Origin: Ruminococcus sp. OA3
GTDB taxonomy: Bacteria; Bacillota; Clostridia; Lachnospirales; Lachnospiraceae
Direction of reading: 5' to 3'
Length of the DNA: 64,000 nt
NCBI RefSeq assembly: GCF_022440845.1
Contig: NZ_JAKNTO010000001.1
Location: 682,001 to 746,000, forward strand
The stretch's first letter is position 1. Every line of letters starts with the position of its first letter. Shown here piece by piece: positions 24,277-32,007 of the stretch. The position numbers and the translations under genes were made by a program. The notes below the pieces were generated by a model that was not told the origin of the DNA, did no database searches, and saw only the letters and a program-made list of their open reading frames with translations.

Positions 24277-24884
24277 AAAAGAAACACTGGTATGATTATC
24301 TCTGGATTTTTTCATCGATCTACCTGATCCTCGGATTCTTTAATATCCTGTTTGCATGGATCGGTTTAATCTGTTTCTTTGCTCCGCTTGCGATAGCGAT
24401 TATAGGGGGAAGCAAAGCTTACTGTAACAGATACTGTGGGAGAGGGCAGCTGTTTTCACTTCTCGGAGGAAGAATAGGGTTGTCGCGCCGTAAGGATATC
24501 CCAAACTGGATGAAAAGCAAAGGATTCCGGTATGGTTTTTTGATTTTTTTCTTTATCATGTTTTTTGGCATGATCTGGAATACCTGGATGGTATTTTCAG
24601 GTACGGGAGAGTTAAAGCAGATTGTAAAACTGCTCTGGAGTATAAAGCTTCCATGGCACTGGGCTTATCCGGTCTCGGTGACTCCCTGGATCGCTCAGTT
24701 TTCATTTGGATTTTATAGTGTTATGTTGACTTCAACTGTGTTGGGACTTATCACAATGGTGTTGTTTAAACCGCGTTCCTGGTGTGTGTACTGCCCGATG
24801 GGAACAATGACACAGTTGATCTGTAAAGCAAAATCTAAAAAAGGAGAGAAGAATTATGTCAGTATTAACGATAACGAGGGATAA
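24273..24884 (+). CDS. NapH/NosR-like membrane iron-sulfur protein
   Basis: A 203-residue membrane protein with about four hydrophobic helices (near residues 10-30, 32-46, 86-106 and 140-165). Two cysteine clusters sit at membrane edges: YCNRYCGRG near residue 50 and CVYCPMGTMTQLIC near 170, a pattern of the NapH/NosR/RdxA-like 4Fe-4S family. An open frame extends upstream to 24204, but ATG 24273 has GGAGGTGGAGGT before it and overlaps the ferredoxin stop. The thioredoxin start overlaps its end by 29 bases. The role is unknown; moving electrons between ferredoxin and the cell exterior or thioredoxin is inference. Confidence 0.75.
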   Translation: MKKKHWYDYLWIFSSIYLILGFFNILFAWIGLICFFAPLAIAIIGGSKAYCNRYCGRGQLFSLLGGRIGLSRRKDIPNWMKSKGFRYGFLIFFFIMFFGMIWNTWMVFSGTGELKQIVKLLWSIKLPWHWAYPVSVTPWIAQFSFGFYSVMLTSTVLGLITMVLFKPRSWCVYCPMGTMTQLICKAKSKKGEKNYVSINDNEG

Positions 24885-25167
24885 CTTTAAACAAGAAGTT
24901 TTAAATTCTGATAAACCGGTACTGCTGGACTTCTGGGCATCCTGGTGCGGACCATGCCGGATGGTTTCACCGGTTGTGGATGAAATTGCGCAGGAAGTGG
25001 ATCACGCAAAGATAGGGAAAATAAATGTGGATGAAGAGCCGGAACTGGCTCAGGAATTCCGGATTATGAGTATCCCCACACTGGCGGTGATAAAAGATCA
25101 GAAGGTGGTAAAGACATCGGTTGGAGTTCAGCCGAAAGAAGCCATTTTGGATATGATTCAGGAGTAA
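24856..25167 (+). CDS. trxA: Thioredoxin
   Basis: A 103-residue thioredoxin of normal length with active site FWASWCGPCRMVSP and the cis-proline motif SIPTLAVIKD. No signal peptide, so it is cytoplasmic. It starts inside the membrane Fe-S gene, 29 bases before that gene's stop, after AAAGGAGAG. There is no thioredoxin reductase nearby, so the linked redox proteins may be its partner. Confidence 0.95.
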   Translation: MSVLTITRDNFKQEVLNSDKPVLLDFWASWCGPCRMVSPVVDEIAQEVDHAKIGKINVDEEPELAQEFRIMSIPTLAVIKDQKVVKTSVGVQPKEAILDMIQE

Positions 25168-25171
25168 ATAA

Positions 25172-25219
25172 CAGGGAGCTGCAGTGCCGAAGAACCTGAT
25201 TGGACGGTGCAGCTCCCTG
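25172..25219. terminator. Convergent terminator between trxA and the MATE gene
   Basis: A perfect 12-bp stem, CAGGGAGCTGCA (25172-25183) with TGCAGCTCCCTG (25208-25219), separates two convergent genes. The plus side is followed by ATTTTA only. Confidence 0.65.
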
Positions 25220-25222
25220 ATT

Positions 25223-26590
25223 TTAGGTTGTTTTATTCAACACAACGTTAACATGCGGTATTTTTCTGAATCTGAACCAGCAGGCAGCGATAACATATGC
25301 TGCGGCCCCGATCCAGGCGAGAGGTTCTGCAAGAAACAGCATGACATTTCCCCAGAATCCGGTCAGAATCAGAGCCGCTGAAATTCGCATAAAAAATTCA
25401 ATAATTCCGGATATCATCGGGCTGATTGCGTCTCCCAGTCCCTGAAGTATACTCCTGAATCCATGCAGAAAGTACAGGACAAAAAGCAGGACTCCCATGA
25501 TGAGGAGATACTGGTAAGCGACGGCGAGTACTTCAGGTGCGCTGGCATCAGAAGATGAGATAAAAAGCTTCAGGATATGTTTTCCACCCAGGATGGCGGG
25601 GACTGCACTGCACACAGACATTAATAATGCAATGAGTGCCACACTTTTTAATCCTTTATGAATACGGTCACCCTGTCCGGCACCGTAATTCTGAGCCATG
25701 AAAGTTGTGGTTGCATAGCCAAGGGAGATTGCTGCACTTTCCAAAAGACCGTACAGTTTATTTGTAGCTGTAAATCCTGCAACAAAAATAAATCCCTGAA
25801 GGTTGATCCTGGATTGGAGGATCATACCTCCCACCGCGATCAAAACGTGCTGCAGTGCCAGCGGAAATCCCATTCGGCATAACTCCCGGATAATCATTTT
25901 GTCTGTCTTCCAGTCCGAAGGCTGCAGCCTGATAAAGTCAATACGCTTTAGTGCTGATAGGCAATATAAGAATGCTATCAGTTGTGCGATCAGAGTAGCA
26001 GCCGCTGCACCTGTGATTCCCCAGCGAAATACCATGACAAAAAGCAGATCCAGTGCAATATTTGTACCGGCAGCGATTCCCATGGCGATCAGCGGAGTTT
26101 TTCCGTCTCCAAAAGCCCGGAGAATGGAGGAGATCATATTATAAGACATTACGATCAGGGTTCCGCTGAACAACGTGAAGAGGTATGAGGAAGCCCCCTC
26201 GAATATATCAGATGGTGTCTGTAGAATATTAAGCATCGGTAAAACCATCAGAAGTGCGGTAAATGTGAGAAGGATCCCGATCCCAACACACAGGATGACC
26301 GACATGGCAATGGATTTTCTCAGTTTTACATGATCTTTCTCTCCAAAATGTTTAGCGATACAGGCACCGAATCCCTGTGTTAAAGCCTGCACAGTCCACA
26401 AGATTAGCCAGTAAGTCCAGTCCGTTGCTCCGACAGCCGCCAGTGCTTTTACACCGACGCCCTGGCCTACAATAATGGCGTCCACGATCATATACAGTTG
26501 CTGGCCAAGATTTCCAAAAATCAGCGGAAGGGCAAATAAAAGCAAAAGCTTTGTTGGATTGCCCGATGTCATATCTTTTACCCGGTTCAT
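25223..26590 (-). CDS. MATE family efflux transporter
   Basis: A 455-residue multidrug/metabolite exporter with twelve hydrophobic segments. The N-terminus (MTSGNPTKLLLLFALPLIFG, then LYMIVDAIIVGQGVGVKALAAVG) is the standard MATE opening of Firmicutes. The open frame runs to 26776, but the ATG at 26590 matches the family start and follows GGAAAGGAA. A TTGACG-17-TATAAA promoter lies just upstream. It is divergent from the AraC regulator at 26719, which may control it. Confidence 0.92.
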   Translation of the reverse strand: MNRVKDMTSGNPTKLLLLFALPLIFGNLGQQLYMIVDAIIVGQGVGVKALAAVGATDWTYWLILWTVQALTQGFGACIAKHFGEKDHVKLRKSIAMSVILCVGIGILLTFTALLMVLPMLNILQTPSDIFEGASSYLFTLFSGTLIVMSYNMISSILRAFGDGKTPLIAMGIAAGTNIALDLLFVMVFRWGITGAAAATLIAQLIAFLYCLSALKRIDFIRLQPSDWKTDKMIIRELCRMGFPLALQHVLIAVGGMILQSRINLQGFIFVAGFTATNKLYGLLESAAISLGYATTTFMAQNYGAGQGDRIHKGLKSVALIALLMSVCSAVPAILGGKHILKLFISSSDASAPEVLAVAYQYLLIMGVLLFVLYFLHGFRSILQGLGDAISPMISGIIEFFMRISAALILTGFWGNVMLFLAEPLAWIGAAAYVIAACWFRFRKIPHVNVVLNKTT

Positions 26591-26618
26591 ACACGGTTCC
26601 TTTCCAGTTGTGGTCTCA

Positions 26619-26647
26619 TTTATAGTCTGATATAATAATAGCGTCAA
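26619..26647 (-). promoter_or_regulatory. Sigma-A promoter of the MATE gene
   Basis: On the minus strand TTGACG (26647-26642), 17 bases, TATAAA (26624-26619). On the plus strand TATAAT at 26631-26636 with TTGTGG at 26608-26613 could serve the divergent AraC gene, so the two promoters overlap. Confidence 0.7.
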
Positions 26648-26718
26648 AACAACTGTTTGGACACCCAGCATTACGCCAGATGATAAAAAAATAGTGCCAA
26701 AAAAGGAGTGTGCGTGCC

Positions 26719-27639
26719 ATGGAACACAAAACTGTGCCGGTAGATGATAACCTGCTGGAAAAAGTAAAATATCCAAGCGGATCGCTGCCGGTTTTTTTGG
26801 ATGAAGACCATTTTAATGATTACATGAACGGTGAGTTTAATTATCATTGGCATGATTCATATGAATTTGCGATTGTTTTAAGAGGCGAGATAGAATACTA
26901 TGTGCACCAGACGTATGATGAGAGGGAATCAAAGATCATGCGGGAGGGCGATGTTGTATTTGTGAATTCAAGGGCTTTGCATATGGGGAGACAGACAAAA
27001 CCGGATTCTCTGATGTTCTGTTTTTTATTTCCCACATATTTTTTTAACATGCAGCCTTCCGATACTGTGTATCAGAAAAATATACTGCCCGTCATCCGAT
27101 TTCCGCTGCCGGGTCTGTATTTTTCCCATGATGATCCTTCAGGCAAATTGATTTTTGATGAGATACACCGTTTATACAGACTGAATCCCGGGGAGCTGGG
27201 ATATGAACTTCAGTGCATCGAAATTATTTATTGTATATGGCGTCTTTTATTAACTGAGATTTCCAGATTCAAAGAATTTCCGAAGGTGCCGAAGAGGGAT
27301 CTGATACAGGAACAGCGGGCCCGTCTGATGCTGTCCTGCATCCATGATCATTATTCGGAAGGTATTACCGTAGATCATATTGCAAAAGCTGCAAATATCA
27401 GCAGGAGGGAGTGCTTCAGGTGCTTTAAAGAAATTGTTAAAAAGACGCCTGCAGAATATCTCTGTGAGTATCGGCTTTCTCAGGCAGCACAGCTGCTGAC
27501 GGGTACGGATAAGACAATTCTGGATATTTGTCTGTCCTGTGGTTTTAACAGTCCCAGCTATATGGGAAAGCTATTTAAGGAGAAATGCGGGATGTCTCCC
27601 GGAGAGTACCGGGAGTTATCAAACAGGACGTCTATATGA
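26719..27639 (+). CDS. AraC family transcriptional regulator with cupin sensor
   Basis: A 306-residue regulator. Residues 35-110 form an AraC-type cupin (YHWHDSYEFAIVLRGEIEYY, DVVFVNSRALHMG). The C-terminal 100 residues hold two helix-turn-helix units (ITVDHIAKAANISRRECFR; ILDICLSCGFNSPSYMGKLF) and end SPGEYRE. GTG at 26710 is in frame, but it sits only one base after AAGGAG; ATG 26719 is better spaced. The last eight bases overlap the convergent Crp/Fnr gene. It is divergent from the MATE exporter. Confidence 0.9.
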   Translation: MEHKTVPVDDNLLEKVKYPSGSLPVFLDEDHFNDYMNGEFNYHWHDSYEFAIVLRGEIEYYVHQTYDERESKIMREGDVVFVNSRALHMGRQTKPDSLMFCFLFPTYFFNMQPSDTVYQKNILPVIRFPLPGLYFSHDDPSGKLIFDEIHRLYRLNPGELGYELQCIEIIYCIWRLLLTEISRFKEFPKVPKRDLIQEQRARLMLSCIHDHYSEGITVDHIAKAANISRRECFRCFKEIVKKTPAEYLCEYRLSQAAQLLTGTDKTILDICLSCGFNSPSYMGKLFKEKCGMSPGEYRELSNRTSI

Positions 27640-28309
27640 GTTTCCGGAGCCTTTTTTTATCTACGATACGGATGCCGCCGCGCGAAAGTTCCACGATCCC
27701 ATCAGCAACAAAATATTTCAGCATTCGGGACACCACTTCCCGGGCACTTCCAATATACCGTGCAATCTGTTCATGGGTAATATGGATTACATTTCCCTCT
27801 GATCGTGACAGTTCATCCCAGAGGAAAATTGCCAGACGCTGGTCAAGATTCATAAAGAGGATCTGCTGCATTGCCCACATCACGTCAGAAAATCGTTCCG
27901 TTGCAAGTTTATAGGAAAAGCATTCAACATAAATATTCTTTTCCATCAAAGAAGAGAAGAAAGATGAACTGATAAGTAGAACCTGTGTTTTCTCCTCTGC
28001 TTCAATATAAACATCAAAAGTGATAGTAGCAAGGGCACAGGATGCGGACAGAATACAGGTATCTCCATGTCCCAGGCGGTACAGAGTAACTTCCTTACCG
28101 TCATCGGACAGCAGGTAGGTACGGATCTTTCCTGTGTTAATGATGAAGAGACCGACACAGTCCATATCTCCCTGATGAAGCAGCTCACCTTTCCCATATT
28201 CTTTTAATGCCGAATTATTAATAATATTTAACTGTTCCTCCCTGGTTAATGAATCCCATACAGGAAAGTATTCTTTTAACAAAAATTCAGATTGTACGCT
28301 GGTTAACAT
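27632..28309 (-). CDS. Crp/Fnr family transcriptional regulator
   Basis: A 225-residue regulator with an N-terminal cyclic-nucleotide-like beta-barrel (ALKEYGKGELLHQGDMDCVG, FIINTGKIRTYLLSDDGKEV) and a C-terminal Crp helix-turn-helix (ITHEQIARYIGSAREVVSRM). It lacks the N-terminal four-cysteine set of Fnr, though CILSASC sits in the barrel. Start ATG follows AAGGAGGT. It is divergent from the small DUF6506-like gene, whose promoter lies in the shared space. Confidence 0.9.
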   Translation of the reverse strand: MLTSVQSEFLLKEYFPVWDSLTREEQLNIINNSALKEYGKGELLHQGDMDCVGLFIINTGKIRTYLLSDDGKEVTLYRLGHGDTCILSASCALATITFDVYIEAEEKTQVLLISSSFFSSLMEKNIYVECFSYKLATERFSDVMWAMQQILFMNLDQRLAIFLWDELSRSEGNVIHITHEQIARYIGSAREVVSRMLKYFVADGIVELSRGGIRIVDKKRLRKLI

Positions 28310-28342
28310 AGATACCTCCTTCTCATAATGACTGTAATGTTA

Positions 28343-28371
28343 TTGACCGCTTATTTTCAGCGTGTTATAAT
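28343..28371 (+). promoter_or_regulatory. Sigma-A promoter of the DUF6506-like gene
   Basis: TTGACC (28343-28348), 17 bases, perfect TATAAT (28366-28371), ending 38 bases before the start codon. Confidence 0.8.
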
Positions 28372-28409
28372 TTTTGAGATATAAAAATAAAATCAAAGGA
28401 GACTCCTTT

Positions 28410-28682
28410 ATGAAACAATTTAAGTTCGTCTTTTTAGTCATGTCCTCGGATCATGATTCATCCAAGCATCATGTGGCAATGGAAACCCCGGCATGTAAAT
28501 CTATTATGATCGGTGTTAAAGATATGACAGATGCATGTGAGCAGGCAAAAAAACTGGTTGATAAAAAAGAAGTTGATAAAATTGAACTGTGCGGTGCGTT
28601 CCAGGAAAAGGGAGCCAGGGTCATAAGTGATTATATTAATCACCGCATTCCGGTTTCATATATTGTTAATCTGGAACATTAA
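28410..28682 (+). CDS. Small conserved protein, DUF6506-like
   Basis: A 90-residue soluble protein beginning MKQFKFVFLVMSSDHDS. I recall similar proteins under the name DUF6506, but the assignment is from memory. The sequence has an alpha/beta look: two hydrophobic strands (FKFVFLVM, SIMIGVKDM), an amphipathic helix and a final strand (VSYIVNLEH). The residue pattern CGAFQEKGARVISD near 63-76 is notable. ATG 28410 follows AAAGGAGACTCC and is preferred over the in-frame start at 28374, which lies at the -10 box. It has its own promoter and terminator and faces a Crp/Fnr regulator. Function unknown. Confidence 0.7.
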   Translation: MKQFKFVFLVMSSDHDSSKHHVAMETPACKSIMIGVKDMTDACEQAKKLVDKKEVDKIELCGAFQEKGARVISDYINHRIPVSYIVNLEH

Positions 28683-28753
28683 ATTTACATAATTCTTCAC
28701 ATTTCTTTCAATCTGTTATCACAGAATCATCACATTTTGGCGTTATGATAGAT

Positions 28754-28789
28754 CTTGTAAAAAGGTCATTACCTTTTATAAGTTTTTTT
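28754..28789 (+). terminator. Terminator after the DUF6506-like gene
   Basis: CTTGTAAAAAGG (28754-28765) pairs with CCTTTTATAAG (28772-28782) and runs into seven T residues. A GC-rich CCGGGGCC-GAAA-GGCCCCGG hairpin at about 28805-28824 follows and may end the opposite-strand dus transcript. Confidence 0.8.
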
Positions 28790-28829
28790 CTTTTTCATAC
28801 GTTGCCGGGGCCGAAAGGCCCCGGTCTCC

Positions 28830-29756
28830 TTATGTCAGACTGAAAAGATCAGATACGGCCCGTTCATACTGCCACAGGCGTTCGGATTTTCTGATCTTCT
28901 TTGCATATTTTTCGCTTTCCGGAAATAACTGAATCATGTAGGACCACAATTCTTTCATTTTAAATAAAACATTTCGGTCACCGCTGAAAATCCCCTGATA
29001 ATTGGCATAAAGTTCATCATGAAACATCCTAAGTGTGTCAATATCCACAGGTTTCTGTTTCAATATATCATTTAAAAGTCCCGGATTCCCGAGTATACCT
29101 CTCCCAACCATCAACGTATCGACGGATGGAAAACGTTCCACAAAATTAATATAATCTTCCCGTGTTAAAATATGACCGTTATAGCAGATATGATGGCGGC
29201 AAAGCTTTAACGTATCAGCAAAGATATCGAGATTCGGTTTGTTTTTGTAGAAATCCTGCTGAGTTCGCGGGTGAACGATCAGCTCAGTAAGGGGATATTT
29301 ATTAAAGATTGTGATCAGCTCATAGAATTCTTCGGAGCTGTCTTTGCCGATTCTGGTTTTGATGGAGACATTAATATCAGTTTCTGAAAATATTGTATCC
29401 AAAAACTGGTCAAGCTCCTGTGTCTTTGCCAGAAACCCGGAACCTCTTCCTTTGGAGACAACGGTCTTTGATGGACATCCAAGGTTCAGATTGACTTCTT
29501 CATATCCGAATTTTCTCAGCGCATTGGCGGTGCGGAGAAAATCAGCCGCATTGTTGGTCAATATCTGAGGAATAAGATTTTGCCCGCGGTTATGTTCAGG
29601 CAGGATTTCATTTTTTTCTCTGGAATTAAAATCCTTATTGATATGAGGTACGATAAACGGCGTAAAATATTTATCCATGGGATGAAAATATCTGTGATAT
29701 GCCGTGCGGTAAATATATGTTGTAAGTCCCTCCATGGGTGCCAGATAAAATTTCAT
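28830..29756 (-). CDS. dus: tRNA-dihydrouridine synthase
   Basis: A 308-residue FMN enzyme that reduces uridines in the tRNA D-loop. It opens with the family motif FYLAPMEGLTTYIYRTAY, carries the catalytic cysteine in VNLNLGCPSKTVVSKGRGSG, and has KTRIG, IVHPRTQQDFY and the FMN-binding YNGHI and LMVGRGILGNP. Length and motifs fit the Dus family; the DusA/B/C class is not assigned. Start ATG follows GGGAGA. It is a single-gene unit. Confidence 0.92.
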   Translation of the reverse strand: MKFYLAPMEGLTTYIYRTAYHRYFHPMDKYFTPFIVPHINKDFNSREKNEILPEHNRGQNLIPQILTNNAADFLRTANALRKFGYEEVNLNLGCPSKTVVSKGRGSGFLAKTQELDQFLDTIFSETDINVSIKTRIGKDSSEEFYELITIFNKYPLTELIVHPRTQQDFYKNKPNLDIFADTLKLCRHHICYNGHILTREDYINFVERFPSVDTLMVGRGILGNPGLLNDILKQKPVDIDTLRMFHDELYANYQGIFSGDRNVLFKMKELWSYMIQLFPESEKYAKKIRKSERLWQYERAVSDLFSLT

Positions 29757-29869
29757 TTACAATTCTCCCGTTTTTAAAATCTTAATACCGATATGATCTA
29801 TCTTATCACAATATTTATGAAATGACGACTATAATAGCTTAAAACCAAAAACTCAGGGAGGATATTCGA

Positions 29870-30832
29870 ATGAAAAAAGTGATATTTAAAGGTGTGGGAA
29901 CAGCACTTATAACACCAATGAGAGATGACGGATCAATTAATTATCCGGTATTTAAAGAACTGATTGAAATGCAGATCAGGGGAGATGCGGATGCCCTTAT
30001 TATTGCGGGCACAACAGGAGAGGGTTCTACGCTTACGGATAAAGAACATATAGAACTGGTAGAATATGCTGTCCGCTGTGTGAATAAAAGAATTCCGGTA
30101 ATCGCAGGTGCCGGAAGCAACAATACATCTCACGCTGTATATCTTTCAAAAGAGTGCGAACATGTGGGGGCAGATGCGCTGCTTCATGTGACACCATATT
30201 ATAATAAAGCTTCACAGCAGGGGCTGTTTCTACATTTTTCAGAATGTGCGAAGGCGTCACAGCTTCCGGTCATTCTTTATAATGTACCATCAAGGACCGG
30301 TGTCAATATATTTCCCGCGACATATAAGAGGCTGAGTGAGATCGACAATATTGTGGCTGCGAAGGAGGCCAGCGGAAATTTTTCACAGATGGCTAAGATT
30401 GCATCACTCTGCAAAGATAACCTTGCGATTTATTCCGGCAATGATGATCAGATTACATCTGCGCTGGCATTGGGAGCCAAAGGAGTAATTTCTGTATTGT
30501 CCAACATTCTGCCCAGAGAAACACATGACATTTGCGAGTCATATTTTCAGGGAAACAGTGAAGAAAGTGATAATCTGCAGCTGAAATACCTGGAATTGAT
30601 CGAAGCATTGTTTTTGGATGTAAATCCTATTCCTGTCAAACAGGCGATGAGGGAAATGGGATATAATGTAGGTCACTGCCGCCTTCCACTTTGCGATATG
30701 GATTCAACGATGGCAGAAAAGATGTCTGCAGTGCTTTATCGATACGGTTTGCTGAAGAACAGGGAAAGACCAGGATCTGTTACCATTCACCGCCCGGGAT
30801 ATGCGGGAGCGATACCGACGCGGAATCTGTAG
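29870..30832 (+). CDS. dapA: 4-hydroxy-tetrahydrodipicolinate synthase (DapA family)
   Basis: Class I aldolase condensing pyruvate with aspartate semialdehyde in lysine and diaminopimelate synthesis. The 320 residues show GVGTALITPMRDDGSIN, the GTTGEG motif (AGTTGEGSTLTDKEH), the catalytic tyrosine in LYNVPSRTGV and the Schiff-base lysine in AAKEASGN. A C-terminal extension of about 20 residues past the usual end is mild. It stands apart from other lysine genes; DapA paralogs can be sialate or keto-sugar lyases, but the motifs fit DapA. Start ATG follows GGGAGG. A TATAAT is at 29830-29835 without a clear -35. Confidence 0.88.
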   Translation: MKKVIFKGVGTALITPMRDDGSINYPVFKELIEMQIRGDADALIIAGTTGEGSTLTDKEHIELVEYAVRCVNKRIPVIAGAGSNNTSHAVYLSKECEHVGADALLHVTPYYNKASQQGLFLHFSECAKASQLPVILYNVPSRTGVNIFPATYKRLSEIDNIVAAKEASGNFSQMAKIASLCKDNLAIYSGNDDQITSALALGAKGVISVLSNILPRETHDICESYFQGNSEESDNLQLKYLELIEALFLDVNPIPVKQAMREMGYNVGHCRLPLCDMDSTMAEKMSAVLYRYGLLKNRERPGSVTIHRPGYAGAIPTRNL

Positions 30833-30976
30833 AGAAATATAAAAAATATTGCCATCTGCGCACAATCCTGATATTCTGAAAGAATATTATAGATGTTGGC
30901 TGGAGAAACTGGAAGTGTGTGTTTTAAGATCGGGGACACTCTGTAGATGGTATCCGGCTGTTTGTGAGGTGAAATT

Positions 30977-31897
30977 ATGCGTTATCGTCTGAACCGGCAG
31001 ATTATAAAGCTGCGCCCGGAGGAGAAAACAGCCGAGGGTGAAGCTCTGATTGAAGTATTGACAAAAGAAGAATATGAACAGCAGATGACAGCCGGCCATG
31101 AAGACCGGTTGTTTTTGCAGAGTATTAATAATTTTCAGCACAGCAAGGCTGATTTTTTAAAAGACAGTATCATTGGTACGCTGGTAATTCCGGATAAAGG
31201 GGACCTGGCACACAGAGAAATCTGTTTTGCATGGCATATGAAAAAGGACAGTCTGGTGTTTGTGGATAACACTCAGACCGTGTCTGGAATTATAGAGGAA
31301 ATGGAACAGGCCCAGACTGTTGAAAAACTTCATCTGGGATACTTTTTTTATGAGTTTCTTGAGTTTCTGATCCGTGATGAAACCCGTTTTCTTCAGGAGT
31401 ATGAAGAAGGAATGACTAAGCTGGAAGAAGAGCTGATGCAGTATGACGGGGAGGATATCTCCAAATCTATATTAAAGATCAGAAAAGAACTTCTTCGTCT
31501 TCATTCATATTACAATCAGATGATTGATATGTGCGAGACTATGAGCGAGAATTATAATGAGATGCTTTCCAGAGATTCGTGCAGGCTGTTTCATCAGTTT
31601 TCCGGGAGGATGTCACGGATACTGGCAAATGCACAGAATCTGAGAGAGTATTCACTGCAGATACGTGAACTGTATCAGACACAGATTCAAATGCGTCAGA
31701 ATAAAGTGATGCAGCTTTTGACGGTTGTCACGACGATCTTCATGCCGCTGACCCTGCTCACAGGCTGGTATGGCATGAACTTTGACAGGATGCCGGAGCT
31801 GCACTGGGAGCTTGGGTATGCAGTGGTTATCGGTATATCCGTTATTCTGGTGACTGTGGAGATCTGGTACTTTAAGAAAAAGGGCTGGTTTTTATAA
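30977..31897 (+). CDS. corA: CorA family magnesium/divalent-cation transporter
   Basis: A 306-residue CorA-like channel. A long cytoplasmic alpha/beta and helical domain (residues 1-240) precedes two C-terminal helices. The selectivity signature is TGWYGMNFDRMPEL at the end of TM1, and a lysine-rich tail (FKKKGWFL) follows TM2. Start ATG follows GAGGTG. Substrate is most likely Mg2+; Co2+ or Ni2+ is possible within the family. Confidence 0.92.
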   Translation: MRYRLNRQIIKLRPEEKTAEGEALIEVLTKEEYEQQMTAGHEDRLFLQSINNFQHSKADFLKDSIIGTLVIPDKGDLAHREICFAWHMKKDSLVFVDNTQTVSGIIEEMEQAQTVEKLHLGYFFYEFLEFLIRDETRFLQEYEEGMTKLEEELMQYDGEDISKSILKIRKELLRLHSYYNQMIDMCETMSENYNEMLSRDSCRLFHQFSGRMSRILANAQNLREYSLQIRELYQTQIQMRQNKVMQLLTVVTTIFMPLTLLTGWYGMNFDRMPELHWELGYAVVIGISVILVTVEIWYFKKKGWFL

Positions 31898-32007
31898 AAG
31901 AAAAACTTTTTCGCTTTACTGTGGAAAAACCTTTCAATCTTCTGTATAATTATAAATATAGCTTTGTAAGAATGGCCTATGTAATCTCCAGGAAAGGGGA
32001 GGAGAAG

